Origin: Puffinus mauretanicus
Taxonomy: Eukaryota; Chordata; Aves; Procellariiformes; Procellariidae
Length of the DNA stretch: 64,000 nt
NCBI GenBank assembly: GCA_023333565.1
Contig: JAJKFH010000205.1
Location: forward strand, 992,001 to 1,056,000
Direction of reading: 5' to 3'
In this document: in pieces, positions 22,101-33,790 of the stretch
How positions within the stretch are numbered: the first letter of the stretch is position 1
How the letters are laid out: each line of letters starts with the position of its first letter
Program-made: the position numbers and the translations under genes
Notes under the pieces: model-generated
What the model was told of the DNA's origin: nothing
Databases searched by the model: none
Seen by the model: the letters and a program-made list of their open reading frames with translations, nothing else

Positions 22101-25100
22101 ATGCCATTTCTACCCCTTGTGTGCCAGTTCATGAAGTCTCCCTCTACTTCTTTCTCTATACACTCTCACATCCACACACACTCAATTTTGCCCTCTGAAC
22201 TGAAGCAATGACCCATTCCTTGTGATTAAATTAGCGTAAGTAATAAGATATCATAGAGCTGATTGATTTCCCCAGCAATAGTTATTAACCAGCTCAATTC
22301 AGAGGAAAGCAGAGCCATTACTCTAAACATTGATTCCTGAACAGGACTGCAGGAGAGGAGCGTGCATGCAAACAAAACTCAATCCAAAAACAGAAAAAGG
22401 GGAGGCTCCCAGTCCCAGCTGTCTACACAAAATCAGTTTTCCCTTAGAGAACAAGAGACATGTTGGGTGATAAAAAAGGACTATGCGAAAGACGTGCTAA
22501 AGTTGCCACAATTATGAATTTGGTTCAAGGCAGCAGAGACTGAAATTTGTTTCACCCTGGCAGTAGCCATTTGGGAGTTTTGGCTAACAAAATTGGGGAG
22601 CTTCACCTATTTTCTCATGGCTGACTCTTCTAGTAATGGACACAGCTGGCACAGCTGCATCTCCCCGAGAGCCTCAGTTGATCCAATTCAGCATATGATC
22701 ATCCAAACACAAAGACACTTGGCCTCTGAGAACACCCGATTAAATACCAAGCTTACTGTTCACAGACTTGCCCTCTCTTCTTTTGCACCCACTCCTCCAG
22801 CTTTTTTTGTGATCCAAAAACTCTTGTTAGATCCCTCCTACTGCCTTCAGCTTTATTTCTCAGCTGTTTTCTACAGGATTTCATTCCACACATCACCACA
22901 GCATGGATGACTGTGGACTGAATTCTCCATTTCACTGTAAAGTAAGAGTGTTGACTCTCCAAGTCAAGAAGCCCAAATTCTTCTGTGGTATTCAAGGTCC
23001 AAAGATAAAATGCCAGTCTTCTAACTTATATTCAGAGCCAGAAGACAACTGCTTTTGATCTTCCTCTCAATCTTTCAGCATCATTATTTCACCTGCTTGG
23101 CATCAGTGTGAGGAAACCCACAGCCACTTTTCTTGGAGTCCTCAACGCCAAGACCTCACCAAATTAGGAAAGACCACATCAGCACATACAAGCTCTTCTT
23201 CTGATTCCCACAGATGCTGCATTGAGTCTCCTGCCATCCTGCTTCTTCCTGGGCTCAAGCATCCATCCCATTGTAGAGAGGATAGCAACAACCTCTCCTT
23301 CTCAGGGCTGTGCCCCACCTCTGAGAAGCTGCCACGCATCCCGCAGTTCTCCACAGACCAGGTTATAATCACCATTGGCTTCTCTAGTGAAGCCTCACCA
23401 AGATTCAGCATGCAAATTATACTCTGGAAGGTCATAAGGCCCTGAGAACCAGGAAAGGCCTATCTTCTTACAGGAGAGATACCCAGATCTCTCTCACACA
23501 GCTACACACTGAACTCTTTCAAAGAGAACATTCAAGCCATAACACCTTCCTGCAACTGATGGTATGGTTGCCAAAAGGTAGAAGCCAGAAGAGTGAGAGA
23601 CACTAACTCACGGCACCAAATAGAACACATTTCCCTCTCACATCAGTCTTGTTGTTATCACCACTAGAACAGAAGAGGAAGGACTCTAGATGTAGTTTCA
23701 AAATAAAGACATAAAAACACCACTGGGCCATGGGTCTATCAGGAAGCGATTCAGGGAAGAGCACCAGAAGTGGGAGAAGGCATGCAGTGATGCTGGTTCT
23801 AGAGAACAAAAAAACTCTCTAAGCTTCTGACCATGTCCAGAACATGGGCTTCCTGAGCGTGGAGGATTTTATTGTGTTTAATAGCCCTATCGGGATTTTT
23901 CTTCCATGAAATAATCTAGGAGCTTTTTGAGCCCATGTGAACTTTTTAGGATCTGTGACATGCTGTGGCACAGAGTTGCACAACTTAAATCTTTTTTGAA
24001 GAACAATTTGTATCTGTTTATTTTGAACTTTTACAACAGCTTATCTCATTTGAAGCCCTCCTTGTTTTTGTAAGGCAGCTAGAACTTACTATGTGGAGGG
24101 GAAAGGCAAGTATATTAAGTGACATAAAAAATACATGGTGTGGGTAACCTCAAGAAAGTAGACTGGTACAGACTACAGAAAAAAAACATGATAGAAGTCA
24201 AAGGAAGTTCGTAGAGCCAGTGAATAAAGCAGTCATACACTCAGGCTATTAGAAACACTAAATAGCAACAAATAGCCCCACAGTAGTTCAATTATACTGC
24301 CATCAGTTTCAGTTCTGGTCCAAATAGCTCTCTCCTCTTTTAGAATTCGAAATGAGATGTATTACACTTTAAAGAATCTGTGTGAGTGTATGTGTGCCTA
24401 TGGGACTTTTTCAAGTCACTTATTTGTCTGAATGCCATTGATTTTTCTCCTAATTGTTATTCACTATGCTAATTTCCCTCACAAATCTCACATGCTATTG
24501 ATCAAAAAGTAATAAACTCTCCAGCAAACAAAACAAGCATTATTGCAATGTTGGGAAAACATCATTTAATATCAATACCATATTTACAATTATCTTTAAC
24601 CCAAATTTCACCCGCGATGCAATGCATAATCAAAATCAGAGAGCTACAGGCAAAAGGGTAATATTAAAAGACTCCCACTAGACTATTTTCTAGTAGATTA
24701 TAAGAAGAAAGGCTGAAACAGGACAATCTCAAACAGTTTAAGATATATAGTTAATGCTATAAATAAATGCTGATGAATAAAGTATAGTCTCCCTAATCTG
24801 TCTCCCTTCTGTTATTTGGAGACAGTCACCATGAAGATAAAACAGAAGTAAAGGCAGCATCAGTATCTGTGCCAAAATATCAACCTATGGAGGATCAAGC
24901 CTCATTTAAATTGTGGTTTCTGCATTTCATTTTATTTTTTTGATAAGGACATACTGGATTTGATCCAGTTTCCAGTACATGTCTGCTGATTTTCCTCCTC
25001 TTGAGTGGTAATGGTAGTAGCAACTAAGTGGTAGCAATTTACGATCATTGCAGTCCTGAATCTTGTTCCAAACATTATGAAATCCCCCAAACTATCAGTC

Positions 25101-25532
25101 TTCCTTTTACCCCCATAATTTTCTGGATTTTGTCTTTAGTTTCTTATTTTCTTCATGTTAGCTTGAAAATTATTGCTCCTTTTCTTCTCTAACATACTTT
25201 CAATGCAAACTCTAGGCCGGTTACTGCAAAGTCAATGAACTCAACCTGGCATAACATAAGTACAAAGGAGAAGATCACGTCCTGTAGGGGACCAGAGAAC
25301 TATTCCAAATTTGGACGGTTAAGCCAGATTTTTATTAATCCAAATAGAACACATTCAGTTCTTCTTTTGTTTCCTCTGTCCCCAGAGTATTTCTTGGTAG
25401 AAAATTGACTGTTCATGCTTCAGCCTGCTGTGTTTTTTTTTGATGAAGTCAGATGGGAACTTCAGCCTGCACTGGATATAGTGAACTGGGTTTGATTGCT
25501 GACTGCAAACAAAAAGGCATCACTAGAGGCAG
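19160..25532. other. Noncoding stretch, no gene recognised
   Basis: This 6.4-kb interval holds T/G-rich low-complexity sequence at about 19375-19405 and many chance frames, the longest 132 codons at 21079-21477 with no motif. Two sub-blocks look like possible regulatory DNA: 20770-21000 (CATTACCTAGTTAATAAAG) and 22200-22330 (TTAGCGTAAGTAATAAGATA and AGCTGATTGATTT). I could not support any repeat family here. Confidence 0.5.
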
Positions 25533-25980
25533 ATCATAGAATGATAGAATAGTTTGGGTTGGAAGGGACCTTTAAAGGTCATCCAGTCCAACCCCCCTGC
25601 CGTGGGCAGGGACATCTTCAACTAGATCAGGTTGCTCAGAGCCCCGTCCAACCTGACCTTGAGTGTTCCCAGGGATGGGGCATCCACCACCTCTCTGGGC
25701 AACCTGTGCCAGTGTTTCACCACCCTCATTGTAAAAAATTTCTTCCTTATATCTAGTCTAAATCTACCCTCTTTTAGTTTAAAACCATTCCCCCTAGTCC
25801 TGTCACAACAGGCCCTGCTAAAAAGTTTGTCCTCATCTTTCTTATAAGCCCTCTTTAAGTACTGATAGGCCACAACAAGGTCTTCCTGGACCCTTCTCTT
25901 CTGCAGGCTGAACAACCCCAACTCTCTCAGCCTTTCTTCATAGGAGAGGCGTTCCATCCCCCTGATCATTTTCATGGCCA
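25533..25980 (-). mobile_element. CR1 LINE, 5'-truncated, with ORF2 C-terminus
   Basis: This is the 3' end of a chicken-repeat-1 non-LTR retrotransposon in antisense. On the minus strand it ends CTATTCTATCATTCTATGAT, the CR1 3' repeat. Upstream is an 89-bp 3' UTR with the typical 'cctttaaaggtcccttccaaccc' sequence. The coding part is the C-terminus of ORF2, with CR1 signatures EERLRELGLFSLQKRRVQED, RTRGNGFKLKEGRFRLDIR, FTMRVVKHWHRLPREVV and ending GALSNLI before the stop at 25622-25624. That frame is free of stops over its whole CR1 part, and even beyond it to 26128, where non-CR1 sequence supplies about 49 extra codons by chance. Truncation is near 25980. The good match suggests it is younger than the other CR1 pieces here. 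It lacks the reverse-transcriptase core and cannot move itself. Confidence 0.93.
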
Positions 25981-26683
25981 GATATATAACAAATTTTAAT
26001 GGGTTGGAGGGTAAGGCAGCTAGACAAGAGCAAGCACTCACAACTGGATGCTGTTGGACCAAGACACATAGTTGTGGGGAATTCAAAATCTGATTGTAAT
26101 CCCAGAAGATATCTTTATTTGGCATCATGGCTCATCTTTATTTTAAACATAAGCATGGTCTCTCATACTTGGGTCTGAAACTTCAAAATTCATAAAGTTT
26201 GGATCAAATGTTCCAGTTCAGTCCTACTCTAAGGGAATCTAAGGTTCCCAGTTATTTTCCTACAGTTTTCTCTTCCTGCCCTCTCTGGACAGTTTAAAAT
26301 CTATCTTTTACTAGTCCAAGCACACTCAGATTCAAAGATATTATTTCCAAGTTGCATATTTCCAAGAGCTACATGTCACAGAACGTGACGAACACAGAAA
26401 TCTGTAGCGTGGGTGGATTTGTGAAAGAAGAGCTTTTGAGTGTGGCCTGCCATTCAACTCTGCACCTGGCAAAGAGTGAAAACAATCCCAGCAAGCCAAG
26501 TAAAACAAAACAAAAAGCAGGAATGGAATCAGCAATCTCAGGGCAACTCTTGCCACAACGCTCCTAAAGTTTCACAAATCCCACATTCCCTCCAGCTGCA
26601 AGAGCAGCCAGGTTTCTGTCACTAACCGAAGCCACCAGCGTTTGTGTGACTGGCCATCTCCCGAATGAGGATTATTGAGGTAA
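25981..26683. other. Noncoding stretch, nothing recognised
   Basis: It contains the chance upstream extension of the CR1 reading frame and small frames on both strands at 26341-26625. No repeat or gene was recognised. Confidence 0.55.
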
Positions 26684-26755
26684 GGGGCCAGTTCCCTCAC
26701 TGGTGTAAAGTGGCATTACGCCAATCGCGGCATACCAGCTAAGGATCCAGTCCAT
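26684..26755. repeat. Ancient palindromic amniote repeat fragment
   Basis: The sequence contains GGGGCCAGTTCCCTCACTGG, then TGTAAAGTGGCATTACG and CATACCAGCTAAGGATCCAG. It resembles the old reptile/bird repeat with arms 'cagctggtgtaaatcagcatagctcca' and its complement 'tggagctacgccgatttacaccagctgaggatctggcc'. The right arm has partly collapsed. Recognition is from memory; the family is not named. Confidence 0.5.
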
Positions 26756-26779
26756 GGTTTTTTGCATCTTAATAGGCAG

Positions 26780-26975
26780 ACACAGAATTATTTTGTCTCT
26801 GCAATTATTTCTGACTAATTTCTGCCATTATACCTCTTTGCATCCAGCACACCCCTGGGGAAAAGTAGATGATTTCTCTGGTGATATCAAACTAAGGCGC
26901 CAATCAAAACACAGGTTATTAATATAACACTGAAAAATATCTCTAATTAATTTCATAATATTGGAAATTCACATT
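26780..26975. promoter_or_regulatory. Homeodomain-motif-rich block, candidate enhancer
   Basis: Several TAAT/ATTA cores are packed together (GCAATTATTTCTGACTAATT, TTATTAATATAAC, TCTCTAATTAATTTCATAAT), with GGTGATATCAAAC and CGCCAATCAAAAC (NF-Y/CDP-like) between them. AT-richness alone yields some of these, so the call is weak. Confidence 0.25.
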
Positions 26976-27584
26976 CTGCTCCCCACACATGCACTTCAGT
27001 AGAATTTTGAAAATAAGTCAATTTTTGGAACAAACTGCAAATAACACTATTAATAACATTCAGTAAATTGATGGCACAGCCTTCCTTGAATGGCTATGTT
27101 CACTCCTCACTCCATTTCAAAACCAGATGTAACGGAAATAAGCAGCCCAAGAATGGACAAGGAAAGGTTTTAGATTCAGGGAAAGACTTCCATATGATAT
27201 TGGTGAAAAGACTTGATTTAGTGAGAAGATCAGGAAGAGTGAGCAGCAGAGAGCATAGCACATATGTTCTTTTTTACCCTTATAACGCAGAAACAAAGGA
27301 ACATCAGGTAAAGATGAATGAAAACAAATTCAAAACCAATAAAAAAAAAAAGAAATTCTGTTTCTTACGCAGCCCACAACCAAGTTATGGAGCTGATTGC
27401 CTCATATAAAATATCACTGATTTAAGTGTTTATAAAGATCCAAAAAGGATTAGTCATTGGCATTGGTAATCAAAACAATAAGTTACAACAAAAAGATAAA
27501 AATATGGTTGGGCATGTGCCAAGTATTAACTGCCTGAGATAAAAATACCTCACGTGCAAAATGCAATTCCACCACTGTAGGGTA

Positions 27585-27665
27585 TCACGTAGGGTTTCTT
27601 CTGAAGTGTCTTGGCTGGCTACTGGTGGAGGCAGGATATTGGACTAGAAGGCTTATGGATCCGAT
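27585..27665 (+). mobile_element. Old CR1 3'-end fragment
   Basis: GCTACTGGTGGAGGCAGGAT followed by ATTGGACTAGAAGGCTTATG matches the ancient CR1 3' UTR phrase 'gccactggtggagacaggatactgggctagatggaccattggtctg'. It is diverged and short, with no terminal repeat left. The better copy is at 56935-57030. Confidence 0.5.
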
Positions 27666-30600
27666 TTGCTGAGGCAATTTGTAATTTCTTATTTAATGAT
27701 TCGGGGGGCAATAGGTGAAGTAGTGTGGTGGTGCCAGTCAGGGAGTCACTGAGACAGGTACTAAGAGCTTTTTGAGCAAAGGTGTCGGTGAATAAGGATC
27801 AGACACCTGAAAACGAAACATTCTTTTTTGATGGAAAAAAGGAGTCATGTAATGGAGGAAGCTGAGGAATGTTTGCTGCTCAAACTGTGTCCAGCACACA
27901 GACAAACACAAGATCTCTGGCTCCTGGCACCTTTTGTGTACACTAAAACTAAATAGGAATTTGTAGCTATTCAACTACTGCGTGCAGAAAGCCTACACAC
28001 ACACCCCCCTCCTCCTCCACAGCAAAAAATCCGTATCTCTGGTTCTCAATTTCATTTCCAGAAAAAACGGTGTCAGGCTGCCAAAAGAAGGAAAAACTAA
28101 AGATGGGCTGCAAAGTTTCCCTGTCCTGCAGAAAACTGGGATTAAAAGAAAAAATCTATATATATCTCAAACTAGTTGTGCAGTGCAGAAAAGGACATTT
28201 TGCATTTTTTCCTCGAGAGTTACAGAAAAGAACAGTGCATAACCTGGTGGCCAGAGCATTTTCCACAGATACAGAGACTTAGGGTCATGTCTTTGTTCTG
28301 CCTGATTCGATATCTGATCAACTAGGTTCTCATTTCAGTTAAAATCCCACCTTTCCCGAGATACCTCTTCTAAAAAAAATGTCGTCAAAACTGTTAAGCC
28401 CTTGGAAAAAGTTTGAAATTCAACAAAGAATTTTATTTCAAAAACAAAGCTTTCCTTCAAACAGATAGCAACTAGCTTTCATGAGTACAAAAGCTCCGAA
28501 ACACCACTCAAATATTTTGCTTTTCTTTCTGCACCAAATCCAGATACACCAGAACACTCTAACTATTCAGTGTGACAACTTTTGCTTAGCTTAACAGTTT
28601 GTACATCTTCACTACTGTTCTCTCCAAATTACTTTGGGCTATAGGACATGATCAACAACAACAAAATTAACCCAGTCAGTGAAAACACCACCAAAAAACC
28701 CTCACAGAACTCATCCTGAGATTTGTATTTATGAAATGACACAAGTCCCTTTTTATTTTTCTAGTTAGGAGGCATCTCACAGCGTAGGGTGAAAGCAACT
28801 TAGTGTATCAGAATCATCTTCTTGATCAAACTTTGCTAGACACCAGTTCAATTTGTGAGCCTTCCTTAAGCAATCACAGATTGTCATTACAAGACGTTAT
28901 TCACCAAATGGTTCAAATAAACAAACACTGTCTGGCTGAAAACAGTTTGTGGTAACTTTTGCTTTAAACATTCAGTGTGTTCAGCCACTGAGGGTTATCC
29001 TTAAAGCTGGATTTTGCTCAGCAATGCTGCTATCATCTAGTCGCAGATGATAAAGTAAATGGTGTAAACAGCACTCCCCCGTTTTTATCAGCAGTTCTGA
29101 GGCATGTCTTTTTGTAGCACAGAATATCCCAGCTGAAGAGTTAGTGTTGAGATGAACACACACCAGCTCTTCCCATTCGTGCCACTTTCACTGTTAGCAA
29201 GTGAATAATAAAAAAGTTCTTTTTTTTCCAAACTGACTCCCAGTTATATTGTAGTCAAGCCTACAAGTAAGGCTTTTTTACATTTGGCACATCTGGTAAA
29301 ATAAAAAGGATCCAAAGCTACTTATAAATTCATGACAAATTAGCATGGAATAATTTTTAGGGCTACATTCACAAATGCAGAGGAAGAATAATAGATGGTG
29401 ACACTTATTTCTATTCAAGAAACCCCTGCTAGGTTAAGGTGCTCATCGGGAACCTGGGAGACATCTTGGCTTGTCTACCTAAAGGAACATGAACTGTCAA
29501 CTCTCACCACCCAGGACTGTACCCTATCTCCTGCGTTACTGGGTAGTTAGTACGGAAAGTTCTCAGTCTTTCTCGTAGGATCTTGTCTCCTTGCATTAAC
29601 AAATATGCTGTGTACCAAGAACTGCAGCCCAGGTGACCCACTTGCTAGATGAACATCCTAAGCTTATGTTACAGAATGTGTTTTATACCCCTTACAAATA
29701 AAAACCCAGTGCTAGTAGAGGAAAGGCACAGCATTTTCCACCAAGCAATGGTTAAAGTACTCTCCCAGGAGGTAACATCACTTTCCCTGAAGCAGAGGAA
29801 GAAATCAAACATGGATCTCATGCATCTATTGTTCAGAAAGCCTCTCCCACCACAAATCTGTCCCTTCCAAGAAATATGCAAGTATTTCATGTCTTACAAA
29901 AACAGTATTGTTTTGAATGAAAAAATAAAGCCAGAAAAAATACATTATTTTTGCCTACATCCCAATCATTTCTAACCACACAAGTTTTTTTGGTATCCAA
30001 GACACAAGGTGCACTGGCTCCATGAGTGGAAGCAATGGTGCAGCTGTACTAATGCAAGACAGAAAATATCAGTTTTCCAAGTGAGTGTAGGTGGGCTTAC
30101 TGCTTCTTAATTAGACGTGTTCCTCAGGAAACCCCAACCTTTCTTCTCCCCATGTCTACAAAAAGTTGTGAGGATGGATGAAACATGGATGTTTCCAGAA
30201 TAAATGCATTCACATCAAAACACTTCCTTTACTGTCGACATAAGAGAACATTTTCAAAAATCTGTAAAAATCAAAGAAAGAGGATACATCCACTTGTTTT
30301 CACTATACAACAGTGAACTAGACTACATCAGGCCAGTCAGAAATCATATTCCTTCGACTTCGCAAATTCTCTTGTCTCCCTTGCCTAGAACCTGTAACAT
30401 GTCCACAGTCACCCTGGTCCAGAGTTGTGTTTTTTTCTTACTGAACCAGCTTATTCTATTTTTCCACTCCCAGTTCAGTCCTCCTTGGTCAAAAGTTATC
30501 TTCAACATAGCTTAATAGCAAGAAACATTCCGCAAAGGCTGCACAGCATTATTTTTTTCTTAACATACTGGGAAATGAAGTGTGTGGGTTTTGGATTCTA

Positions 30601-32289
30601 GGATCCAGACCATCTGTTAAACCTATCAGAGGTTTGAATTCTAATTTGCTGTTGATTTAAAAATAGTCCCAGCATTACCCTGTCATTTTCTGTAAATTAT
30701 ATATTATTTAGTTTGCCATTTTTAAATATTATAGCATCTTCTTCTCTCTTCTCTTATGGTTTAATTTAGATTCCTTATCATCTGCACTAGTACCATTCTT
30801 CCCTCCCAGTAACTGATCCTCGCCTCTGTTCTATGCCAGGGAACCTACCAGACTACTCACAGGCTTGAAAGCTGGCTCAAAAACTAACGGTAATGTTATA
30901 AGTTGAACACAACTTCATCACTGCTGCAAGATGTCATCTCTGTATAAAAAGCAAAAAACAACAAAAGTTTATTTACTCTGTGGATTTCATCTGTTTACCT
31001 ATAGTCACCATGCTAATAATATAACTTGCAGTAACTTGTATTACTATTTAAATGACCTGCAATTAAGGTATCACTGCCACTGTATTAAACTGACAAGCTT
31101 CGGAAAAGTTTTCCTAGAAAGCCTCAATCTGCATTTTTCAGAATTAAGGTGGCTCTCATTCTCATATTTTATCTTTTGCAATGGATTCAGCACATAGCAT
31201 CGTGGACTCTGCCATGGTATTGTCTTCTCAGTCCATCCCACAATGTTAAATGTGATCTATTTTCTCAGAATATAAACAAAAGGGCTTCAGCCCACCCCTA
31301 ATGGGTATGCAAGAAGCTAATTCTGCCCGATATAATACTGGCCTTTTCTGCTGAAATGGCTATCGGCTAGAACAACAAAAACCAGATGGTTTAGTTATAT
31401 TGCAGATTACCTGGATGCTTCTGTAAAGCCTTACAGCAATTGCTTTTGTTTGTATTTACACACATCACAGGTTTGAAAGTTGCTGTTTTCAAGCTCTGGT
31501 TGCAGCAGGAGACAAGGCAGGCTCATCCAGCAAACAGGAACAGAAACTGGGACTGATTTAGGTTTAAACAAAACCTGACACTGCAGTTCCCCACCAGCTC
31601 AGCTTAGTAAGGGATGATACAGCAGAGCTTTGTGAAGATCAGGACTTTTTACACATACTTGTTGTCTAACCCCGGCCAGGGAAAGACACACTCAAGGTCC
31701 ACATTTGATAATCTTTCTGAAAACAGTGATGTATATAGATATTTTATTTCCTGGCACATTCCTGCCCCCTCACTTCAGACACTTGACAGGAAAGAGTACT
31801 TGGCCCGAAGGGCAGTATGTGCATGCTCTATCTTATTAATTATTTGTAAAACACACATGTCTAAAGCAGTGATTCTCAAACACGACCAGCGTACAATAAA
31901 TTTATTTCTCATTACTCAGTTGTATTTTGGTTTAGCTATGAAAACTGCAGCTGTCATGAATTTGTGTGGCTGCAGATGCAGCCACATTAAAAATGAATTG
32001 TGTACAGTGGGTTACATACAAGCAGATGCTGCCCCTATGAATTCACAGACTAAGCAGGACGATGGACAGACAAACAGGTGAAAAAAAAGAAGAACAAGGA
32101 AATAGTAATCTGACAATTCTTGGGAGTTTATTTAACACTTAAGTGGATTTTTTTTTTTTCTACTAGTAATCAATCCCAAACTAGGCTATCTTGGAGTTAT
32201 CATCCCTGCATGTGCAAAGCAACTCTACCTCTCAGGCACACTGAAACCGAACTCTAAACATCTGTGTAACATTCACTGTAGATAACTGA
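27666..32289. other. AT-rich noncoding stretch, no gene recognised
   Basis: Chance frames are scattered through the stretch: 108 codons at 29649-29975 and 155 codons at 31614-32081. The last is the longest simple-looking plus-strand frame in this part, but it has no domain, no splice context and no biased codon use that I can see. A T run of about 11 lies near 32150. No repeats were recognised. Confidence 0.55.
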
Positions 32290-32405
32290 CCTAGTGCAAA
32301 CTCTGTAATCCTCACGACAGTTCTTCCCCCAACATCTAAGTTTTCCTATTGCAGATGACTAAAAATTCAGAGATAATCCCGAAAAATCAAAGTAAAGGGA
32401 TGTTA
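32290..32405 (-). mobile_element. Possible MIR-like fragment
   Basis: On the plus strand CTGTAATCCTCACGACAGTT is followed by TTTTCCTATTGCAGATGACT and AAAAATTCAGAGATAA. This has the order of antisense MIR ('taatcctcacaacaaccc', 'ccattttacagatgagg', 'aaactgaggcacagagag'). Divergence is high, so this is tentative. Confidence 0.35.
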
Positions 32406-33339
32406 TTAGATGCAAAACCAGCACTACACCCCTCCACGCATTGAAATCAACCACTGCCCCAAGTGCTCGGTACCCCTAAAGATTTGGCGAATTTGTCTCA
32501 TTGGAGTTTATAATGGTTTATAATGCAAAAAGCTTTTAATATCTTTATAATTATAGATCTTAGTCCTTTAAAATTGAGAACATCAAATGTCACAGTTTTG
32601 TCCTCTTTTGTATGGCAGCCCTAGAAAGGACATGTTTATTATTACATGAAGTGTTTTGGGGATTACAACCAAGAACTATCATCTACTGACCCTAGCACTG
32701 GGAATGCCAAAAATTCCTGCCACTGAGCCTGTTAGTCACAGAGTCTCTGGAGTGCAGACAAAGATTGGTGCACCTCCCAGAAGTTCAAATTACCATATTT
32801 TCCCACATAATTTTAAATCTCCTGTTACAGATTTGAAGAATCTAACTCATTCTTCAGCCACTCTCTCTTTCCACATCATAAAAACACAACACAATCCGAC
32901 AGAAGTACTTGTCCACATTTAATGAAGATGCATTTGGAGTCAGGACTGAGCCTTCTAGGAAATGTACCACAACAAGGAGTCAACGCGGTGGGCTCCTACA
33001 GCGCTTCGGTGAAGATCATCTGACAAAATACATCTATACTGACAAACAAATTACTAGGGAGAAATCACCAATGAAACAGTCATTTCACCCTGCCAATTCT
33101 TCCAGGGAATTAAAGACCAAGAAGGTAAACAGAAAAAACTGAAGTGCAGGTAACGAGACCAGAGAAAATAAGCCATATGGTGGTAAAACGGACAGTGGTA
33201 GCAACCTTCCCATTTGCTTCTCTATGACTTTATGACTTTCTCAGAAGGTTTTTAATTCCCTTTATGGATCAAGTCAATGTTTCAGCAGCTTCTCCTAATA
33301 CTTTATGTGCTGAACTTCAGCTGGACGCTGAAGCCTGGA
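32406..33339. other. Noncoding stretch, nothing firm
   Basis: Frames at 32656-33142 are short and overlapping. TCTATGACTTTATGACTT near 33222 weakly recalls a CR1 3' repeat, but no CR1 body adjoins it. Confidence 0.5.
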
Positions 33340-33790
33340 CACATGAAAGCCATAGGGACTGGCATTTGGCAGTCCTGCTCCGATGAACGCCGTGCCCTGG
33401 CTGCTCAGCCCGCCGGCACGCTGCAGCTGGAGCAAGCTCCAACAGCTGCCCCCGTCCTCATTCCTGAGCTGGTATTTGCTTAATGTCAGAGACAGACACA
33501 AGAGGGCTGTGGCAACACATGGTGGTGGCCTCCGGCAGACTCTTTAAACCATAAGTGTACATTAAGACTTTGTTTTGGCCAGACTCTCATTTGGGTGGTT
33601 TATTTTTACTACTTTTTAATTACTCTAATTGAAGGGGGAATATTTCCCTTCATTTCTCCCATTTAGCCGTTTCACCTCCTCCCACCCGCTACTCCCTTTT
33701 TAAGCCTCTGCCTGCAAACACCGCTGTTAGTCATATTTCTGTGTTACGCTGAAGGCTGGTTGGGCCTTCCCCCTCCCTTCAATTCTGTTG
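33340..33790. promoter_or_regulatory. Candidate regulatory block, GC-rich then homeodomain-rich
   Basis: 33370-33470 is clearly GC-richer (GCCCGCCGGCACGCTGCAGC) and is followed by CTTTTTAATTACTCTAATTG near 33613, then pyrimidine-rich CCTCCTCCCACCCGC near 33677. No repeats interrupt it. The small frame at 33277-33483 overlaps an equal-length frame on the other strand, a sign of GC composition and not of coding. Function is inferred. Confidence 0.3.

Noticed and set aside
31614..32081. 155-codon plus-strand open frame
   Set aside because: No domain, signal or family resemblance, no splice or promoter context; within chance for this length of AT-rich sequence.
33222..33240. TCTATGACTTTATGACTT as a CR1 3' repeat
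   Set aside because: No CR1 3' UTR or ORF2 sequence next to it; the match is too short.
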